From assembly GCA_944548615.1 (NCBI GenBank), contig OX155955.1, positions 7,048,068-7,112,067 of the forward strand: a DNA stretch of 64,000 nucleotides, given 5' to 3'. Below, one piece after another: positions 1 through 10,740 of this stretch. The stretch's first letter is position 1, and each line of letters starts with the position of its first letter. The notes beneath the pieces were generated by a model. It had not been told where the DNA came from, did not search any database, and saw only the letters and a list, made by a program, of their open reading frames with translations. A program made the position numbers and the translations under genes. The stretch is from Micropterix aruncella. Lineage: Eukaryota > Arthropoda > Insecta > Lepidoptera > Micropterigidae.

Positions 1-91
1 GCGTAACAGGGGCGTAGCAGTGGCGTAGCAGTGGCGTAGCACTGGCGTAGTAGGGGCGTGGCAGTGGCGCAACAGTGTGTAGCAGTGTCGG
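1..91. repeat. 11-bp minisatellite, window edge
   Basis: Imperfect tandem copies of an 11-bp unit of the type GCGTAGCAGTG run from the first base. The array is cut by the window start, so its full length is unknown. The short open frame beginning inside it is a by-product of the repeat. Confidence 0.75.
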
Positions 92-1120
92 TTACAATGA
101 GTGCTATACGGTTCTCGGTCTGCTCGGGTCATTTTGGATATCAATGGTTTGGAGACGTTGGATCAGAATATAATACCATTGATAAAATTCTTCAAAGTGA
201 TACGTCGTGGTTGACTAATATCAATAAACATTGCTATTTCATCTTTTATTGCTCATAAAATGCATCAGATTTCTAGAATACCGATTGCTTTGCAGGAACA
301 AGGTATGATATATTAATTACTAGGTTCTGTTAAACAATTACTTTCCAAGTTATTTTGGATAGTAGTATAAAGAGATCAATGTCGTAAATAGCTATCTCTG
401 CTGGAACAACTCCACGTCATAAAATTGTGGTCTCTGTGATTAAGTTCTAAATTTCTAAGTACTGAAACCTAAGTTTCCAGAAAGCGACGTTGGATGCTCT
501 CGGTCTTATTCTTATTCATACCATAGCGAGGGGACAATATGACGTATGCGTATTCAAGGATGCTAATTACGTTTCAACAACCGGCCACATCTTCAAATAA
601 TTTACATGGCTGTTGAATAAATCCTAACATACGATTTTTAATTTCGGTAACACAAATTCTCAGATCTTTAAAACAATATTCAATCGAATATATCCTTCTC
701 CGTTGACTCATTTATCTCTCACATAACGTTCATTCATTCATTTATAATTTTAGATCCTAGTACCATTTCAAAGTACATCGATATCACTGCATAGCTATGT
801 ATTCTAACAAAGGAGAATGTAAATATACATATATTAAAATTATTACACAACGAGCGCCTATCAGTTATTAGGTCATATTATTATTAGATGTGTCTTTGTG
901 TTCAATTTAGAGATAACCACATTGTCATTAGCTAGCTTATCTGTATTGCTGCCGTAATAAAGGTCGCATATAGGTCGCATATATTGTAGGTCACATCTAC
1001 TGACTGCCTCAGATTTAATTTTAAGCCGCATGAACAGGCTAGATAAACCTAAGAAGGCTTAATCAGCTTTCCCTCTCATGTTTATTAACCTGTAAAGGGC
1101 TCCCTAGACATTCAAAACTG
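92..1120. other. AT-rich stretch, nothing recognised
   Basis: I see no coding frame with convincing composition, no RNA gene and no clear repeat here, apart from a short direct repeat of TAGGTCGCATAT near 965-985. Confidence 0.5.
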
Positions 1121-1124
1121 CTTC

Positions 1125-1745
1125 TCAAGCACGTGAATTCTTCGTGCTTGACAAGCAATTTTGACCGTTTAGAATAAGGTGGATATGCCGACAAGCAAAG
1201 TGCGTGCTGAAAACAACGCTGAATGAAAATTTATATTTTTGGAATGCTTGTCAAGCATTCTTGACCGTCTAGAGAATTGCTTTTCAAGCAACTTACATCG
1301 GTGCGCTACGAAACGTCGTGGCGAGTATATGCCACACGAGTGGAGACAGCAGCGACGAGACTACACGTAATATTTAATCTTTATTAATTTGTATTTGAGT
1401 TGTATACCTAATTAATATGTATTGTGTAATATGAGTTTTCTTGTTATCCAATATTGTCCATATAGTAGTGTCTAGTGAATTGGTTCGATCATTTTAAAAA
1501 TCAAAAAGGCGCTTAATTAGTTTCGCGCATAGGCGCCAACCAAGGTCGGCGCGGCACTGCTCCGAATACAGCACGGTTTCTGTTTTTGCCGAAACTCTGA
1601 AGAGACTGGGCTAAGTTGTGCTGACTAATATGCAAATATGTGTGAATGCTTAACAAACATGCTTGATGTGACACCAAACTACATTAAGCATGCTTGACAA
1701 GCTTGACGATCAATTTTGACCGACTAGCTAGAGAGCTCTTAACAT
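1125..1745. repeat. Dispersed direct repeats (CTTGACAAGC motif)
   Basis: The motif CTTGACAAGC followed by TTTTGACCG and CTAGAGA recurs near 1147-1175, 1238-1275 and 1692-1735. Shorter relatives such as TTTTCAAGCA lie between. Copies are mostly direct, not inverted, so this may be the end region of an unnamed repeat or subterminal repeats of a non-autonomous DNA element. No coding frame accompanies it. Confidence 0.45.
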
Positions 1746-4500
1746 CGGCCTGACAGTCCCGGGGATTTTGGTTTTGGACTCCGCCATATACCTGGCAACA
1801 CGGCAACCATTCCCCGTTTACGTTCTCCCCGGGTGGCGCGGTCGCAGCAAGAAAAAATACACTTTTCTGGAGAATGTTATGTAATTCCGCCCTTAGACGC
1901 ACTTTTCACTCCTTTCCGAAGGCAGACGAAACGCTTCTGCTGTCACAATCAGGCCACCAGACGACAAAAAAAAACGGAGTATTCCATGGATAAAAGCAGA
2001 AAGTCCCATGGCATCAGGGTGTAATTTATCCCATTACATAAGGGTCATTAACCCAATAGCAGCAAATTAGAGTTAAAACAGATGAAACAGAGGTAGAATG
2101 GAGATAAAGCAGAGGTGTCACCTGCACAATTCAAAGAAACAGCCTACATTAAAAAAAACTCCTTCAACCAGGAATTTAAATGATAAAACGGCTGGCAAAT
2201 CACCGCCCTCACACACTTCCAACCTCCATATTTTTTGAGAGCTTGTGTGAGTCATAGAGCGTAGAGGTGGACCCCAAACACTTTTTGTCTCCATAAAATA
2301 AACCGATTCACGTAGGATTAAACGAGTCGCACAGCTCTACCTATCACATATGACATTTGTTAAATGTCATAATACGAGTTCGCAATTTATTATAAATATT
2401 GGAGTAATGTTCCCAACACAAGGAAAAACCACGAAATTACGGCTCTTAAGGGAAACTATTGCCGCGACCGCGCAGAAAAATGCGATTTTTGTTACAAATT
2501 GAAAAGAAAAAGAAAATTAATTATCATTCAAACAATAACGTTAGTTTTGTGCCCCCTGTATTATTAGTGGCTACATATAAAACAACATGTAATATCAACA
2601 ATATATATATTTAAAATTCATATGCTGAATGTCTCCTCGTTTTTATAGTAATAAAAGTGCAATTAAAGTACGGCAAATAATTCCTTTAAATAAAATAAAT
2701 ACAAAAACACTCTTAAACATTAAAATTTCGGAAAAATGGATTCCTCGTTTTCATAAACTGTTGAAAGTGAAAAAACGATGTCTACTAAAAAAATATTAAA
2801 CATAACTTAATCGTTTACCGTAACTTTTAAAAGTGAACTGAAATGATTACTAGTAAAAACTACTAAAAATCAATACTTCAATTTCAGAGTCGCTTCAGAG
2901 TCGAGAATACTTCAACTTATAATGAATATTCGTTGCGTTATAGAATTATTATACTATAAGTCTTTGAACACAATCGATGGTAATGGTATAAGCACTGTTG
3001 CCTAACTAATACATAAAATATGATATAACCATGTTACGACATGATCGGCGTCGTCATAACATAAACTAATTCGAGGATAGGCGCTTCCAATATGATGTAC
3101 GTTTTTTTTCCAGTATGTTTAATGATAAAATAGATAGTCCTTATTCTGTCGGCAGAAACAGGTATCGTATCCCAAGTAATAAAATTAGGGCTCAAGAATT
3201 ATTTAATCTGCCAAGAGTGAATACTAATTATGGTCAAAATATTTACTTGCGTTGAGCGCTTTGATCGTAGAATATAAATTTTCTAGCTTCAAGAATATAT
3301 TTCATTTTTCATCAAATACTCGCTTCAAAGAGATTAAAATACGATTCATCTGTAAGCCTGATTAGTATTTCTTCATCTGGTAAATATTGTAAAATATTTT
3401 AATGGTTATTATGCTGTTAAATATTGTAATGATTATAATAATTATAAAAATAATATCATTTGTATTTTATGGCCCGATTGCGTTTCTTCGTGAACTTAAG
3501 TTGAACGTGAAGTTAGTTCAACAGAACGAGATAGAGCAATACGGTCGTTTTCCCGCACCAAAACTACCTGTCGAAATTATGTACGTTCGAATATGAACAC
3601 ATTTCGTGCGGTATTAGATTTAGCTGCGTTGTCTTCGGTGGGTTGTTTTGATGCGGAAAAGTGATAATCGCTAATATATTTTATATCTCAGTCTTCGATT
3701 TCATTAGTACACATTTCCAAAAACCTATTCTTATGGTTAGTTAAATTTCACCACATAATATATAATAATTGTATTGGATACAATAACAATTCGATATTAT
3801 TTGACATGACAATTATACTAAATTAAAGTATTATAAAACTAACTTAATTTAGAAAAAAATTAGGTGATAATTATCAATCGAGTTTTCACGAAGTGATGTT
3901 ATATGTAATAAAGTATATTATACATTAATTTTAAGAATATAAATACGGTCTTAAGGCATCCGGGGCGAATTTTTAAAGATTTTCTTTACACCTGACGAAA
4001 TCATCACAGAATCTGTGCGATATCTATAGTATCAATTTGAAAAGCCTTAGATCTTTTAAAATCAGACTAACTTTTTTTTATTTCTGTATACCTACTTATC
4101 TACTAAAAGATTAGGAAATTATAATACTTATTCAGATTTTACCATCCCACTACACTCACTCTTTCATATCTTGTCTGATGCAAATTTGTTACCTATTTAA
4201 CTAAAATGGCAAACAGAACAAAAGTGTTTAGTTTAATAAAAAAAAACAAAATATTGAATGAGAAAAGAATTCACTACAAAATTTCTAGCATAGGCCTGGG
4301 AAACTTTGAAATAATGAAATTTTGTGAAATGATTTTTATGATACGATTCTCTTTGCTTTACAAACTCACGACGCTGCTGTTCTCTCAACAGTTCTCTCAA
4401 CAATTCTTATTCGCTCTAGTGGTTGTTAATCACGGAGTTGTTGTTAACCACGGAGAAAGTTTTCTAACGAATCTAGCAGAATTAAGGCTTTAATTATATT
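1746..4500. other. Long non-coding AT-rich stretch
   Basis: The first 270 bases are richer in GC, with a weak 63-codon frame that I do not trust. The rest is AT-rich without recognisable genes. The last part precedes a good splice acceptor at 4526, so it could be intron or promoter of the exon that follows. Confidence 0.4.
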
Positions 4501-4526
4501 AAATGTTCATGTAATGTTTGTTTCAG

Positions 4527-4663
4527 TGCTCGGCGCGTGCTTAAGAACCCCTTCCAGGAGAATGGAAAAGCGAAACGTAATCAGCGACCTCGAAGCGAAC
4601 TTCAAAGGGCGTCAAAAGTGATCGAAGTATTCACTTATCTCCATTATGGAGGAAATCAGTGTC
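4527..4663 (+). CDS. Candidate internal coding exon (unrecognised gene)
   Basis: A pyrimidine-rich acceptor (TTTGTTTCAG) precedes, and a strong donor (C|GTAAGTG) follows, a 137-base segment that is clearly richer in GC than its surroundings. One frame is open across it: a partial codon, 45 complete codons, and one base carried into the next exon. The peptide is hydrophilic and basic, containing KNPFQENGKAKRNQRPR, then a short hydrophobic run (VIEVFTYL). The other frames contain stops. I do not recognise the family. It ends in phase 1, so it cannot join directly to the exon at 31395, which starts in phase 0; at least one intermediate exon would be needed if both belong to one gene. The splice signals and composition are seen; coding function is inferred. 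Confidence 0.45.
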
Positions 4664-4779
4664 GTAAGTGATATTAAATTTATTCGTAATTAAATTCATA
4701 TTAAAGATCGTACAACCGGAAGTAAATTCCCTTATAAAGAGACTTTAGGAACTAAGAAATGTATTCAATATTGTGAATT

Positions 4780-4925
4780 TTACTTTTCCAGCAAAGGAAA
4801 AGTACTGTAAACGCGCAAAAAAAATCGGGATTAAGATATATACCTACATATTGACCCCCCCACGAGACGAATAATACCATTCCAGACCGAAGTCTGTTTG
4901 TGGATCTGTGCGTGTGTCTCTGTGT

Positions 4926-4965
<40 letters not shown>

Positions 4966-5121
4966 CCACGATAGCGCCCAAACGCTTTATTCGAAATTTG
5001 GCATGCCGGCATCGTTTGGTCATAAGAAGAGTTGAAAAGATTTTGGTTGAAGTCGTTCCACCAGAGGGCGCGCTAATCATACTTCAATCTCGAAATATTG
5101 CAGTTAGAGATTTGAAATTCG
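4780..5121 (+). repeat. Rep-B repeat, 5' part
   Basis: First part of the dispersed TG-containing repeat called Rep-B here. Recognisable blocks in order are TTTACTTTTCC near the start, a run of C/G before ACGAGACGA, a (TG)n microsatellite, then CTCCACGATAGCGCCCAAACG, GAAATTTGGCATGC and CATCGTTTGGTCAT. It is interrupted by a LINE 3' end and resumes at 5634. The overlapping short open frames on both strands come from the microsatellite. Confidence 0.7.
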
Positions 5122-5633
5122 CCAAAGAAGAAATGTTCATATACTGGCTCTCCTATATCGTGTACTCACCCAATTAACACCATCCTATCTCCAGGAGCTT
5201 TTTGAACCACTAAGTTTCCACGGTCTCGTACTTCGGTCAGCCTCTGACAGTTTATTAAAAATTCCGAGTCATAATAGTGATTTCTATTCCTATTCTTTCT
5301 GTGTCCATGGTGCAAGACTCTGGAACGTTCTCCCAGCAAATATACGAAACTCGCCTTCTTTACCATCGTTTAAAACTCACCTTAAGGATTACTACCTTTC
5401 TAAGAAGTAACCAGTTCTTCCCTTTCTCTGCTGTTCCTCTCCCAATTTCCTCTCCTCGGGCATTATTAGTCTTAAATTCTGCCACTTGTCTGTATGTTAT
5501 GTAATAATCTTTATTTTCACAATGCGCGCATGTACCACTATGTTTAGGTTAGCTGTAAGACATTGCCATGTGGCAATAAGCTCGCCTTTTTTGTATACTT
5601 ATTAAGTGCAAATAAAGAGTTTAAATAAAATAA
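5122..5633 (+). mobile_element. LINE 3' end (CR1/Jockey-type ORF2 tail)
   Basis: A 5'-truncated non-LTR retrotransposon. The plus strand encodes the typical extreme C-terminus of a LINE reverse transcriptase protein, with GARLWNVLPANIRNSPSLP and FKTHL (about 5290-5408), and then a 3' untranslated region ending in an A-rich tail (AATAAAGAGTTTAAATAAAA). It is flanked by the 8-bp direct repeat GAAATTCG at 5114-5121 and 5634-5641, the expected target-site duplication. Rep-B sequence continues on both sides, so the LINE landed in an existing Rep-B copy. The family (CR1, Jockey or L2) cannot be fixed from the tail alone. Confidence 0.75.
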
Positions 5634-5885
5634 GAAATTCGATAAACAAATGCCTTGTTGGACTGAAATCCCGTTGTGAAATTTTATTTAGAATATCTCG
5701 TATACAAAAGACGCAAAAAATATAGAATGACCGCCATATTTAAAAAATACATCATTTTTGGAAAAATACCATTTAAATACTACAAATACCCTACGAATTG
5801 GCGCGCTGAAGAAGGACGGGGGATTGGCGGGGGCTTATCTACATGGCGGGAAAGTCTTGGGGTGACACAACCGAATTTTAAAAAA
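5634..5885 (+). repeat. Rep-B repeat, 3' part
   Basis: Continuation of the Rep-B copy after the LINE. It carries the block ATGCCTTGTTGGACTGAAAT, a GAATATCTCGTATACAA block and the terminal block GGGAAAGTCTTGGGGTGACA followed by CAACCG. The middle resembles the copy at 12030-12600 more than other copies, so these two form a subfamily. Confidence 0.7.
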
Positions 5886-7535
5886 ATTTATATACCTATT
5901 GATGAGATTTTCGCGCTATAGAATCATTGTTTATTTTTACACACATATTAAATTCTTTGAATCTCAATGCTTTCCTATGTTCAAAATTGGGAAATAAGGT
6001 ACGCGTTCCAATTTACCTTGTTTTATTGAGTTTGTTTTTGCCGAAGAAACTTTTATGGGACCATCCAGAAAGTTTTTCGATTACTGCGGACATATTGGCC
6101 ATACATATATCCCTAACGGAAATCTCACATCATTACGTCGTAAACTACATAATTCCAATTTATGGGTAGGTTATAAAACGAGATTATTTTTGAGAAAAAA
6201 TAAAGAATATTAAATACATCTTATGGAGGGGGGCGGGGTACAACACTAAACATGAATAAAGCGTATAATTACATTTATTTTAATTATAAATTTTATACGA
6301 GTAGTTAGATGAAAGTTTACAGTTTCATATGGATAAAATATTGCTTAATAGTCTCTTATATGTTATGAGAATGCAATATCTGAAAAAAAAATACAAAGAA
6401 TTATCGATAAGAATGAGCTAAAAGTATAAAATGCAAAAAACTGAAAAAAAAATAATGGTTTTTCAAGAATTTAAAAATGATCCGGAGGGTTTTTAAAGTG
6501 GAAAATGTGATGATGTAGTAATGGATTTGTCATTACTACATCATCACATATAGCATATAAAAAAATCAGAACTACCCTATGTAATGCAAAGCAATGTATC
6601 TTGTATGGTACGATTTCCATAGGCTATTTTGACTCCGAGATTAACAAAAGATTATTCCTGCTATATCTCTATGAAGTTTATTATGATCCACAGAGGAAAA
6701 ACCTTACTAAACATTTTTACCGAATTTCATACATGAATTATTCGCTTCATAGAACATACAGCGGTATAAATGTTTGTTTACATCGTACCTCGGATTTTTA
6801 GGTACCTATATAAGTAAAATTTCCTACCTATCATTATAAGTAATCTAGTCTATAGTAAGAATGCTTACATTACAGGAAGTGCTTTTGCCATTCTCTGGGC
6901 CTTAATTCGATCTACTCGTTTATACTAAATTTAAATGTTAAGAAAAATAAAAAAATAAAAAAAGTAATGTAACATTTTAAACAACATTTTTTCTAACCAG
7001 AGAGAACCATGTATCACAGCCAAATATGCCTGTGATATATGCAGTCATATATAAAAATGGATAATATCCGTACTGTTTGAAGTACAAAAATCCCTAAAAG
7101 CACTTCTGCACCTTTTCCATTGTCTCTAATCCTCGCCTTTATGAGTAAGGTGAAGCATTTTAAATGCAAGCCTTTTCGTTGGTTTCCTCTATTTCAACCC
7201 GAGAGCTTTCCTAACTCTAGAAATATTCAAATGTAATACAAATTCATGGTGATCCAGTTGCTTCTCTTCCCTTCTTATGGAAATCAAAGCATACGAGAAA
7301 GGGCGCAGTTGTAACATTGTCTCCCTATTTAGCATAAGTAGAACCGCGTGCTACCTCCTCGAAAAGACAAGAATTCCCGAATAGTATCTACTTTTTCTTC
7401 AAGTGCCTTGACAAGAACGCTAACTGTTATAGGGTGAGAGAATCAGATGGTTTAAGTAAAAGCACTGTAATTCCGTAAATTTTGATGAAACAGAAATTTC
7501 TGCGAAAAACCAAAGAAATCGTAGTATCCTCACTG
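5886..7535. other. AT-rich stretch with one perfect palindrome
   Basis: No gene is recognised. The short frames are AT-rich and lack family signatures. The exception is the inverted repeat listed at 6505-6549. Confidence 0.45.
6505..6549. repeat. Perfect 19-bp inverted repeat, 7-nt loop
   Basis: ATGTGATGATGTAGTAATG at 6505-6523 is the exact reverse complement of 6531-6549, with loop GATTTGT. It could be the collapsed end of a miniature inverted-repeat transposon or a hairpin RNA; nothing around it decides between these. Confidence 0.7.
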
Positions 7536-7539
7536 GTCA

Positions 7540-7636
7540 GATTACCTGATCTTCAGATTACCGAAGTTTAGCAGCGTCGGGCGCGGTCAGTACTTGGATG
7601 GGTAACCGCCTGAGTACTACCACGTGATGCTATAAA
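7540..7636 (+). pseudogene. 5S rRNA-derived sequence (3' two thirds)
   Basis: From CCGAAGTTTAGCAGCGTCGG onward the sequence follows the 3' two thirds of an animal 5S rRNA closely, including the internal RNA polymerase III control blocks (AGCAGCGTCGGGC as A box, TACTTGGATGGGTAACCGCC as intermediate element and C box) and a tail resembling the end of the gene (CACGTGATGCTAT). The first third is not conserved and no T-run terminator follows, so this is not an intact gene. It may be a retroposed 5S fragment or the head of a 5S-derived SINE; no SINE body or A-tail is evident downstream. Confidence 0.7.
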
Positions 7637-8069
7637 CGCCGGCCACCTGTAAGGTAAGTGTCGTTCGATATTAAAGCGGGCCGTTACCGTAAACTGTATA
7701 ACGCACATACAAGGAAAGTATACATATTTACATATTGGAAATTAAATTGTAAAACCGGTTCTTTAAAATCTTGCTTCACGGGGTTAAAACGGGAATTTAA
7801 GAGATGGTGAAAGATAATTGCCTGTTGCTAATGGGCTACATGGTAGGTGCTGGCACTAGGACCTCGACTAGTACTTTCCAGTCTTTCGAGTCTAACCAAA
7901 AAAATATATGTATATGCATTTGCACCTAACTGTAGCGATCATCTTGCTCGGCCGACTACGAAACAACAATGCTGGCCGACTATCGTCACCTGCTTTATCG
8001 CGATCAGAATAGAGATAGTCAACGTACATACTCACCAGATATGTTACCATGCAAAACTAACATGTACAA
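7637..8069. other. Unassigned stretch after the 5S relic
   Basis: Mixed composition, no recognised domain in any frame. The 76-codon frame beginning at 7847 has no family signature and runs into Rep-A. Confidence 0.4.
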
Positions 8070-8665
8070 GGAGCTAATGGGCCCTGTGTAGTTAGGCCCT
8101 AATCACTTATTGTGTTTAGGGTCGGCCCAACACACCGGTCAGCACCTACCCAGTAGCCTCCAAATAAAAGTTCAAGCCTGAGTAGGACAGTTTCTCCTGG
8201 GAATCGTTCCGCACCGTGCATTCCAACAGATAACCGGAGAGTATGGAAACGGCTTGGTTTCCTATAGAGCGGGGGTGGTTGTTAATCTTATCAGCCGCTC
8301 TTGAAACGACCAATTAGCTACCCGATCCCGCGTGAACAACCGGGCAAAGAACGCCGTGGTCCGCGATAGATTCGGTAGATGGTAAGTCATTGCTAACAGA
8401 GGTAGAGGACTGCGCAAGCGAACTCAAACCTGTAACCAGTCGGGAGGCCGAAGAAATCTGGCCACAACTGGTATTCAAAGGCGGAATCTTGCACCTGACT
8501 ACCAGTTGGGTGCTTTTCAGTGTCTCGCATTAGGCGTTGGAATCTGACGGGCCGTAGCAAAGCTACTAGGTCGATTGTTTCGTCCCCAAGTCTTTTACGC
8601 TCACCTCACGATTTCACTATCGTTAAAACTTCCTGGGATGACGGGTTCGACCGTTGTAGTCGAAA
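8070..8665 (+). repeat. Rep-A GC-rich dispersed repeat, copy 1
   Basis: First copy of a family named Rep-A here. The order of blocks is GGAGCTAATGGGCCC, then GTCGGCCCAACACACCGG, then CTATAGAGCGGGGGTGGTTG, then CGCGCAAGCGAACTC-type sequence, then GTTAAAACTTCCTGGGATGA and the end GTTGTAGTCGAA. It has no poly(A), no obvious terminal inverted repeats and no conserved protein. GC content is well above the background. Inside the distal half is a stretch like the D-arm of a serine/leucine tRNA (GGCGTTGG), suggestive only. Confidence 0.75.
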
Positions 8666-8667
8666 TA

Positions 8668-9430
8668 GGTCCGTATTCCGTTTCTCGCGGGCTTAAACTA
8701 AGCTTGTGCTAAAACTTACAAACTTAAGCACCTTTGTTATTTTGTTGGTATTCCGTTTCATCAAAATTAAGAACCGGTCTTAAGTCTTAAAATTTCCGTT
8801 TTGTCTATGGCCGTTCAAAAGCGGGGTCTCAATTTTGACAGCTCACCGCCCGGTCAGTCGACCGATCGCTCGCCGCCGCGCCGTTTCGTGTTTGTGTGTC
8901 GATTTGCGTTTTCGTTTGTTTTGAAATAAAATAGGAAACAGTAATAAGGAGAATGTGCCTAAACAAGGATATACAGGGCGATTTATCATAACCTACAAAA
9001 AAATACACACGATTTTCAGGGCAAGACATAGATATGAACGATTACTTACGATAATCTGCGATCATCATGCCTTCTTCGATTTAAAAGCCAATGCTGAGCA
9101 AACATTTTTGAAAATTGCAACACGAAAAGTCTTCGGAATAACAAGCAAAAACAAGTTACACGGCTGTCAGACGAAGAATGATCGATTTTAGACCGTTCTT
9201 AGATAAGACCCCGAACAAGACCCATCCGCCATGACAGTTGTAGAAACGGAATACCAAAAAGGATATCGACGGTGCTTGACGTCAATTTAAGCACCTGATG
9301 ATCTCTACATAAGCACGCGCCAGTTAGGATCCATGAAAGGGAATACCGAAACGTCACTTCAAAATTAAACGTCGTTTTAGTGCCTTTTTAGACCCCAATT
9401 TAGGTACCTGCAAGAAACGGAATACGGGCC
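8668..9430. mobile_element. Inverted-repeat element between Rep-A copies
   Basis: About 760 bp bounded by imperfect terminal inverted repeats: GGTCCGTATTCCGTTTCTCG on the left, and on the right the complement of GGCCCGTATTCCGTTTCTTG. A subterminal copy of GGTATTCCGTTTC (8749 and, inverted, 9240) strengthens the mirror structure. No transposase is encoded, so it would be non-autonomous. No clear target duplication is visible and the superfamily is unknown. Confidence 0.55.
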
Positions 9431-9464
9431 AATTCCAAAAGTACTATTGCTTGAATCCTAATCG

Positions 9465-10035
9465 TTCCGTGCAGCTTGAGCCTGATGGCCTATTTGTGTT
9501 TCTTAGGTCGGCCCAACTAACGGTTCAGCTCCCATCCGGTAGGCTCTCCGAAGGGGGACTTAACCTGGAAGGTAGACAGTGTAGATCAGAAGTGAGAACT
9601 GCAATGGGCGGTTTTCATACCAGGCTGTGTCAGCCACGCTTGCGCAATCCGGTGAATAGCTGGGGTAGCCTGGAGACATACGTTTCCTAAGAAGCGGGGG
9701 TTTCCATCAACCTAGAGTCACCTGTCTTTAGAAACGATCCGTTGGCCACCCGATCCCGAGTGAACTTGACAGGCAAAAGGAGCCAAGGATCTGCGATAAA
9801 TTCAATATGTGATTTACCGCTAACCTCAGGTAAAGGCCGCGCAAGGGACCTCAAATCTGTGACTAGGCTGGAATCCTCACGGTAAGGCGTTGGACTCTTA
9901 CGGTTTGTTCACGTAGCTTGACTGCGGATTGTAATGTCCGCAAAGTCTTTACGTTGACTCCATAGGAGATAGAAAGGCTCGATGTCGTTATAACTTCCTG
10001 ATGTGGCGGATTCCCCCGTTGTAATTGACACCCCT
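9465..10035 (+). repeat. Rep-A dispersed repeat, copy 2
   Basis: Same block order and orientation as copy 1, diverged throughout. Landmarks are TAGGTCGGCCCAACT, AAGAAGCGGGGGTTT, CCACCCGATCCCGAGTGAAC, GGTAAGGCGTTGGACTCTTA and the end GTTGTAATTGACACC. Small open frames on both strands are not conserved between copies, which argues against coding. Confidence 0.7.
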
Positions 10036-10424
10036 CGATGTCCCCGAGAAGACGGCAAATGTAACTTTTCCGAAACATCAGGGAGCCGATCGTCTAGTTC
10101 CACGCGGTAAGAATCCGTTTGCTATCATTTCTTTCAAAAGTCATTTTTTTCACGATTTATATTGAGTTTACATCCGTACGAGCGAAGCCTAGTTACGCTG
10201 GCTCAGCGTAGGTCGATGTATATTAATTTGAAAATAGACATTTTTTATTTCTTTGCATTTCAATATTAGCCAAGCGAAAATATTTTAATTAGTCTAGCGC
10301 GTAGTGAAGTTTAGACATTTTTACAATACAAGATTAAGGTAAAAAGTATCCGCTGGCTTTGCATCTTCGCTCCATTTTCCTAAAATTCTTTTTTATCAAA
10401 GGCCATGCTACGAATAACGTCATT
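10036..10424. other. Unassigned stretch
   Basis: No recognised gene or repeat. Contains GCTGGCTCAGCGTAGGTCG near 10200, which I could not assign. Confidence 0.4.
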
Positions 10425-10740
10425 AACACGCTTTTATTAGGTCGACCTGCATGTAACTAACTATGTAATGGAATCTAAGGTAACTAATTTAACCATCTTC
10501 CAAGGATCGTAGCGTCATGAAAATTGGCAGCTGTATGTAGTTCTGATGACAATACAATAATATGGTACTGTCGAACTGATCTGATGATGGAGTCGGAAGA
10601 TATGAACTGGAACTTCATGATGGAACATCGTATCATAGCTGTGTTTGGACTTGTTAGAAAAGTCTTGGAATGAACTTTGACCACGATTAGGTTTCAAGGT
10701 CTGATGATGTGGTTTTTACGTGCATTTATAAAAGCGTGTT
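10425..10740. mobile_element. Miniature inverted-repeat element, about 316 bp
   Basis: Bounded by AACACGCTTTTATTAGG and the complement of AACACGCTTTTATAAATG. The interior is non-coding and carries several CTGATGATG-type repeats. The size, the terminal repeats and the absence of a transposase fit a MITE. The superfamily is not clear and the flanks do not show a convincing target duplication. Confidence 0.6.

Noticed and set aside
4752..5177. Overlapping 78-89 codon frames on both strands
   Set aside because: They run through the (TG)n/(CA)n tract of Rep-B (HTHTHT and VCVCVC runs) and recur in other Rep-B copies with no conservation.
7540..7636. Functional 5S rRNA gene
   Set aside because: The 5' third is not conserved and no T-run terminator follows.
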